Made by a program: the position numbers and the translations under genes. From an uncultured Anaerobiospirillum sp. (GTDB taxonomy: Bacteria > Pseudomonadota > Gammaproteobacteria > Enterobacterales > Succinivibrionaceae), in contig CALXNA010000002.1 of NCBI GenBank assembly GCA_944389615.1, positions 1 to 64,000 on the forward strand: a DNA stretch of 64,000 nt, written 5' to 3'. The notes under the pieces are model-generated. The model did not search any database. It was not told the DNA's origin and saw only the letters and a list, made by a program, of their open reading frames with translations. Below, piece after piece: positions 62,290 through 64,000 of the stretch; the first letter of the stretch is position 1, and every line of letters starts with the position of its first letter.

Positions 62290-62348
62290 TACAATGAGCG
62301 CAGTTAGCGTAAGCTAACTTAAGTTAGCCATTATTTAGTGAAGTTAGC
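62290..62348 (+). promoter_or_regulatory. Extended -10 promoter with phased GTTAGC half-sites
   Basis: TGGTACAAT (62287-62295) is an extended -10 box. Downstream, GTTAGC lies at 62303, its inverse GCTAAC at 62313, GTTAGC at 62323 and again at 62343. All spacings are 10 or 20 bp, so all sites lie on one face of the helix. The half-sites resemble the DtxR/IdeR box half TTAGG(T)TAGC. A DtxR/MntR-family gene begins at 63808. They sit just in front of the Cys-rich gene and suggest metal-dependent control. Confidence 0.55.
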
Positions 62349-62365
62349 CATAAGTAAGTTTGCCC

Positions 62366-62614
62366 ATGGAAAAGATCATTACCCTTGTTATCGTTCTGCT
62401 CATCGCCTTCCCTTGTTACTTGGGCTTGCGCCGCATCGCCACGCAATTGCTGGGCAAGGCCAAGGGCTGCGGCTGCAGCTCCGGCAGCGCTTGCAGTGAC
62501 CACGGCACCTGCGACCAGCAGAGCGCTGAGCCTGAGCCCGAGTGCCACTGCGAGGGCGCGTGCCACTGCCACCATGACTTGGCCTGCGACAAAACCAAGG
62601 CCTCAGCCAAGTAG
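62366..62614 (+). CDS. FeoB-associated-type Cys-rich membrane protein
   Basis: This is an 82-residue protein with one N-terminal membrane helix (residues 4-24, IITLVIVLLIAFPCYLGL) followed by Lys/Gly and clusters of cysteine and histidine (GCGCSSGSACSDHGTC, CHCEGACHCHH). This matches the small FeoB-associated Cys-rich family that is found beside iron(II) transporters. It probably binds metal at the inner face of the membrane. feoA/feoB are not in view here. Putative DtxR-type half-sites lie in its leader, linking it to metal regulation. No strong ribosome-binding site is visible. Confidence 0.7.
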   Translation: MEKIITLVIVLLIAFPCYLGLRRIATQLLGKAKGCGCSSGSACSDHGTCDQQSAEPEPECHCEGACHCHHDLACDKTKASAK

Positions 62615-62641
62615 GGGCGAGCCTCGCTCCCTTAGCTGGCC

Positions 62642-62767
62642 GTGCTGCGGCAAGGTGGCGCGTTGCGGCAGGGCAGCGCACTGCGGCAAGGTGGCGCGTT
62701 GCGGCCGGGGGGCGCGCTGTGGCCGGGGGGCGTGCTGCGGCCGGGGGGCGTGCTGCGGCCGGGGCGG
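62642..62767 (+). repeat. 18-bp GC-rich minisatellite, seven units
   Basis: Units of the form GYGYTGCGGCMRGGKGGC run head to tail at 18-bp spacing from 62642 to 62767, becoming more uniform (GTGCTGCGGCCGGGGGGC) toward the end. They lie directly after the Cys-rich gene. Eighteen bases would keep a reading frame, but no gene with a plausible start is supported. The rest of 62616-63052 holds only regulatory-looking sequence. Confidence 0.85.
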
Positions 62768-62852
62768 GCGTGCATTGCGGCGATCGTGTACCGATCCCAC
62801 TTTTGGCTGAAGCCTTGGGCTGTTTGCGGCGGGAGCGCGCGCTAGCGCTAGT

Positions 62853-62883
62853 TTTTTAGGGTTAGTTGCGCTATCCTAACTAA
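62853..62883. promoter_or_regulatory. DtxR-box-like inverted repeat before the Fur-like gene
   Basis: TTAGTT (62862-62867) and AACTAA (62878-62883) form an inverted repeat within TTAGGGTTAG...CCTAACTAA. It resembles the DtxR consensus TTAGGTTAGCCTAACCTAA with a longer spacer. It lies about 170 bp upstream of the Fur-like gene. Confidence 0.45.
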
Positions 62884-63052
62884 AGTGCATGCGTCTTAAC
62901 CACGGGGCTTGGTTGCTGCGAATCGGCTCGGGGTTGAGCCGAGGTTCTGGGCTTGCGCTGGAACTTGAGGTTGAGACGTTACGCTGGGGTTCAAGCTATC
63001 TGCATTCAGTAGCTGACGCTGCGCGCGGCCATGGGGTTAGTCGAGGGGAGCT

Positions 63053-63502
63053 ATGCCAAATCAAGATTCGGTATATCGTCAAGTTGGAGACCTTACCGAA
63101 GACACAATACGTAAGCTCGAGCAAAGCGGCTTGCGTATGACGGTGCAAAGACGTCACATCATCGATATCCTGACGAAGAGTCAGTGCACCTCGCCTAAAG
63201 AACTGTGGTTTGAGGCCAAGCAGTTTGTGCCTGACCTCGGCATCGCGACGGTCTATCGCCTGATCAACCGCTTAGAGCAGATTGGCGTCTTAGCCAAGGC
63301 CCGCAGCCTCGGCATCAACCGGGTGCGCCCGCAGCTTGGTAACATCACCGCCTCCAACGGTGAGAAGCTGCGCGTCAGCACGCGCCTTGAGTTAAACGAC
63401 CTGATCCGCATGGGCCTGATCTCCGCCGGGGTCATTGGCGTCAACAACAAGATTGACCTCACCTTAGTCGGAGAGCGCATCGACATCACCGTGACCAAGT
63501 AA
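63053..63502 (+). CDS. Fur-like regulator lacking the metal-binding C-terminal domain
   Basis: Residues 15-80 are a Fur-type winged helix: SGLRMTVQRRHIIDIL, TSPKELWFEAKQF and GIATVYRLINRLEQIGVL match the DNA-recognition region. The C-terminal half (about 85-149) has no H-x-H or C-x-x-C metal ligands and instead runs ARSLGINRVRPQLGN, ELNDLIRMGLISAGVIGVNN, DLTLVGERIDITVTK, mostly beta-like. It may dimerise and sense something other than iron, or need a partner. GAGGGGAG precedes the ATG. Neighbours (Cys-rich Feo-type protein, DtxR-like gene) point to metal control. Confidence 0.75.
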   Translation: MPNQDSVYRQVGDLTEDTIRKLEQSGLRMTVQRRHIIDILTKSQCTSPKELWFEAKQFVPDLGIATVYRLINRLEQIGVLAKARSLGINRVRPQLGNITASNGEKLRVSTRLELNDLIRMGLISAGVIGVNNKIDLTLVGERIDITVTK

Positions 63503-63583
63503 GATCCTGCGCTTGAGGCCTCAGCTTGCGTAACTGTCGCAAGTTGCAGGCGCAAGCGCCGCAGCCCGCCCTAACTTTGGTAT

Positions 63584-63597
63584 GCTAAGCGTTTAGC
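63584..63597. promoter_or_regulatory. Palindrome before the DtxR/MntR-family gene
   Basis: GCTAAGCGTTTAGC is a 14-bp dyad with one mismatched pair, 210 bp before the regulator's start. It could be an autoregulatory site. It also resembles the LacI-type sites of the 2-11 kb region (TAAGCGTTTA core), so the cognate protein is ambiguous. The gap 63503-63807 has no supported gene. Confidence 0.35.
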
Positions 63598-63807
63598 GCC
63601 AAGCCGCTAGGGCGGGCTGTTTGCGCCTAGGCCGCTGCGCCGCCGCTGCGGGCGCGCGGAAGCCCCACGCAGCGCGCGGAAGCCGCGTGCAGATGCCGCG
63701 CCGGTTGGGCCCAGCGGCCGCGGGTTATGCTGTGGAGAGCTTGGCCTGCGCCTTGGCTGCGCTGGGTGTTTTCGTGCCGAAACGGTAACTTTTCCAGAGG
63801 TTGTACC

Positions 63808-64000
63808 ATGACTCGAGCCACTAAAGTCGATTTGGAAACTCCTACCATGGTCACTGCGTTAACCGCAGTGCCGGAGGTGCCAAGTAAGTCCAGTGATCAC
63901 GATGTCGCAGAGTCAGGCGAAACCTACCTTGAGGCGATCTTGTTGATCCGGGCGCGCACCCAAAGTGGCTTGGTGCGGGCGGTCGATATCGCCAACGAAT
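63808..64000 (+). CDS. DtxR/MntR-family metalloregulator, N-terminus (runs off the window)
   Basis: Only the first 64 codons are visible. After about 35 unassigned residues, ESGETYLEAILLIRARTQSGLVRAVDIANE matches the start of the DtxR/MntR iron- or manganese-dependent repressor domain (EDYLExIxxL...VRVxDIA). The start ATG has AGAGG upstream. The recognition helix and the metal-binding and dimer domains lie beyond the end, so its metal cannot be judged. It is the likely reader of the DtxR-like sites at 62303 and 62853. Confidence 0.75.
   Translation, partial: MTRATKVDLETPTMVTALTAVPEVPSKSSDHDVAESGETYLEAILLIRARTQSGLVRAVDIANE

Noticed and set aside
62385..62845. Overlapping Cys/Gly/Arg-rich frames across the 18-bp minisatellite
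   Set aside because: A repeat of 18 bp keeps every frame open, so long frames are expected by construction; only the 82-residue Cys-rich gene before it has family support.

Overview
The window looks like a chromosomal segment of a GC-rich, gut-type, sugar-fermenting Gram-negative gammaproteobacterium. I infer a relative of the Succinivibrionaceae (Anaerobiospirillum-like). The basis is the outer-membrane LamB-type porin and lipoprotein signal, the E. coli-like YtfQRT-YjfF transporter, an AspT/YidE-type carrier, several AAA-ATPase-like/PD-(D/E)XK genes, and uniform GC-rich codon use with frequent TTA leucine. The taxonomic call is inference. No rRNA, tRNA, CRISPR array or intact insertion sequence was seen.

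Region 1 (1-13.6 kb) holds anmK, a furanose-type ABC transporter (ytfQ, then ytfR-ytfT-yjfF), an FGGY sugar kinase of the L-ribulokinase/xylulokinase type, a lone MglB-like galactose-binding protein and a LacI-family regulator. Near-palindromic sites of the form CCGTAAGC-GTTTACGG lie upstream of ytfQ, ytfR, the mglB-like gene and the regulator itself, which suggests one autoregulated regulon. A diverged, truncated AAA-ATPase-like gene follows. A broken copy of that family's nuclease domain lies downstream of it on the opposite strand.

Region 2 (14.1-23.3 kb) is a galactan-uptake locus. The leftward operon encodes a periplasmic binding protein, two MalF/MalG-type permeases and a GH53 endo-beta-1,4-galactanase lipoprotein. 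The rightward genes encode the MsmX/UgpC-type ATPase and a LamB-like porin. Together with the GH5, GH43_11-like, DUF1349 and GH2 beta-galactosidase genes at 26.9-30.5 and 37.2-40.4 kb, this supports a scheme for pectic (arabino)galactan: surface cleavage, porin entry, ABC import, then cytoplasmic hydrolysis to galactose and arabinose. The furanose transporter and kinase would take the released sugars.

Region 3 (23.4-40.4 kb) also contains a tandem-GNAT protein, an MFS exporter, an AspT/YidE carrier, a membrane protein of unknown function, a YbaK-like editing protein, a family 6 DNA glycosylase and a secreted DUF3298-like protein. A dispersed intergenic repeat family with a period of about 120 bp occupies the gaps at 0.2, 23.5 and 30.6 kb.

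Region 4 (40.7-52.0 kb) is one uninterrupted gene for a 3783-residue protein with no domain I can recognise. It appears cytosolic, with an acidic low-complexity head, large helical-looking blocks, linkers, a Pro/Gln-rich stretch and a basic tail. It is the strongest candidate for something undescribed.

Region 5 (52.3-64 kb) holds an Rpn-type nuclease remnant, a hypothetical protein, nadA, a full-length AAA-ATPase/PD-(D/E)XK protein, a cold-shock-domain membrane protein, two tandem paralogous PAS-GGDEF proteins and a KAP P-loop NTPase. It ends in a metal-homeostasis cluster: a FeoB-associated-type Cys-rich protein, a Fur-like regulator lacking the metal-binding half, and the start of a DtxR/MntR-family gene. 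DtxR-box-like and helically phased half-sites sit in front of these genes.
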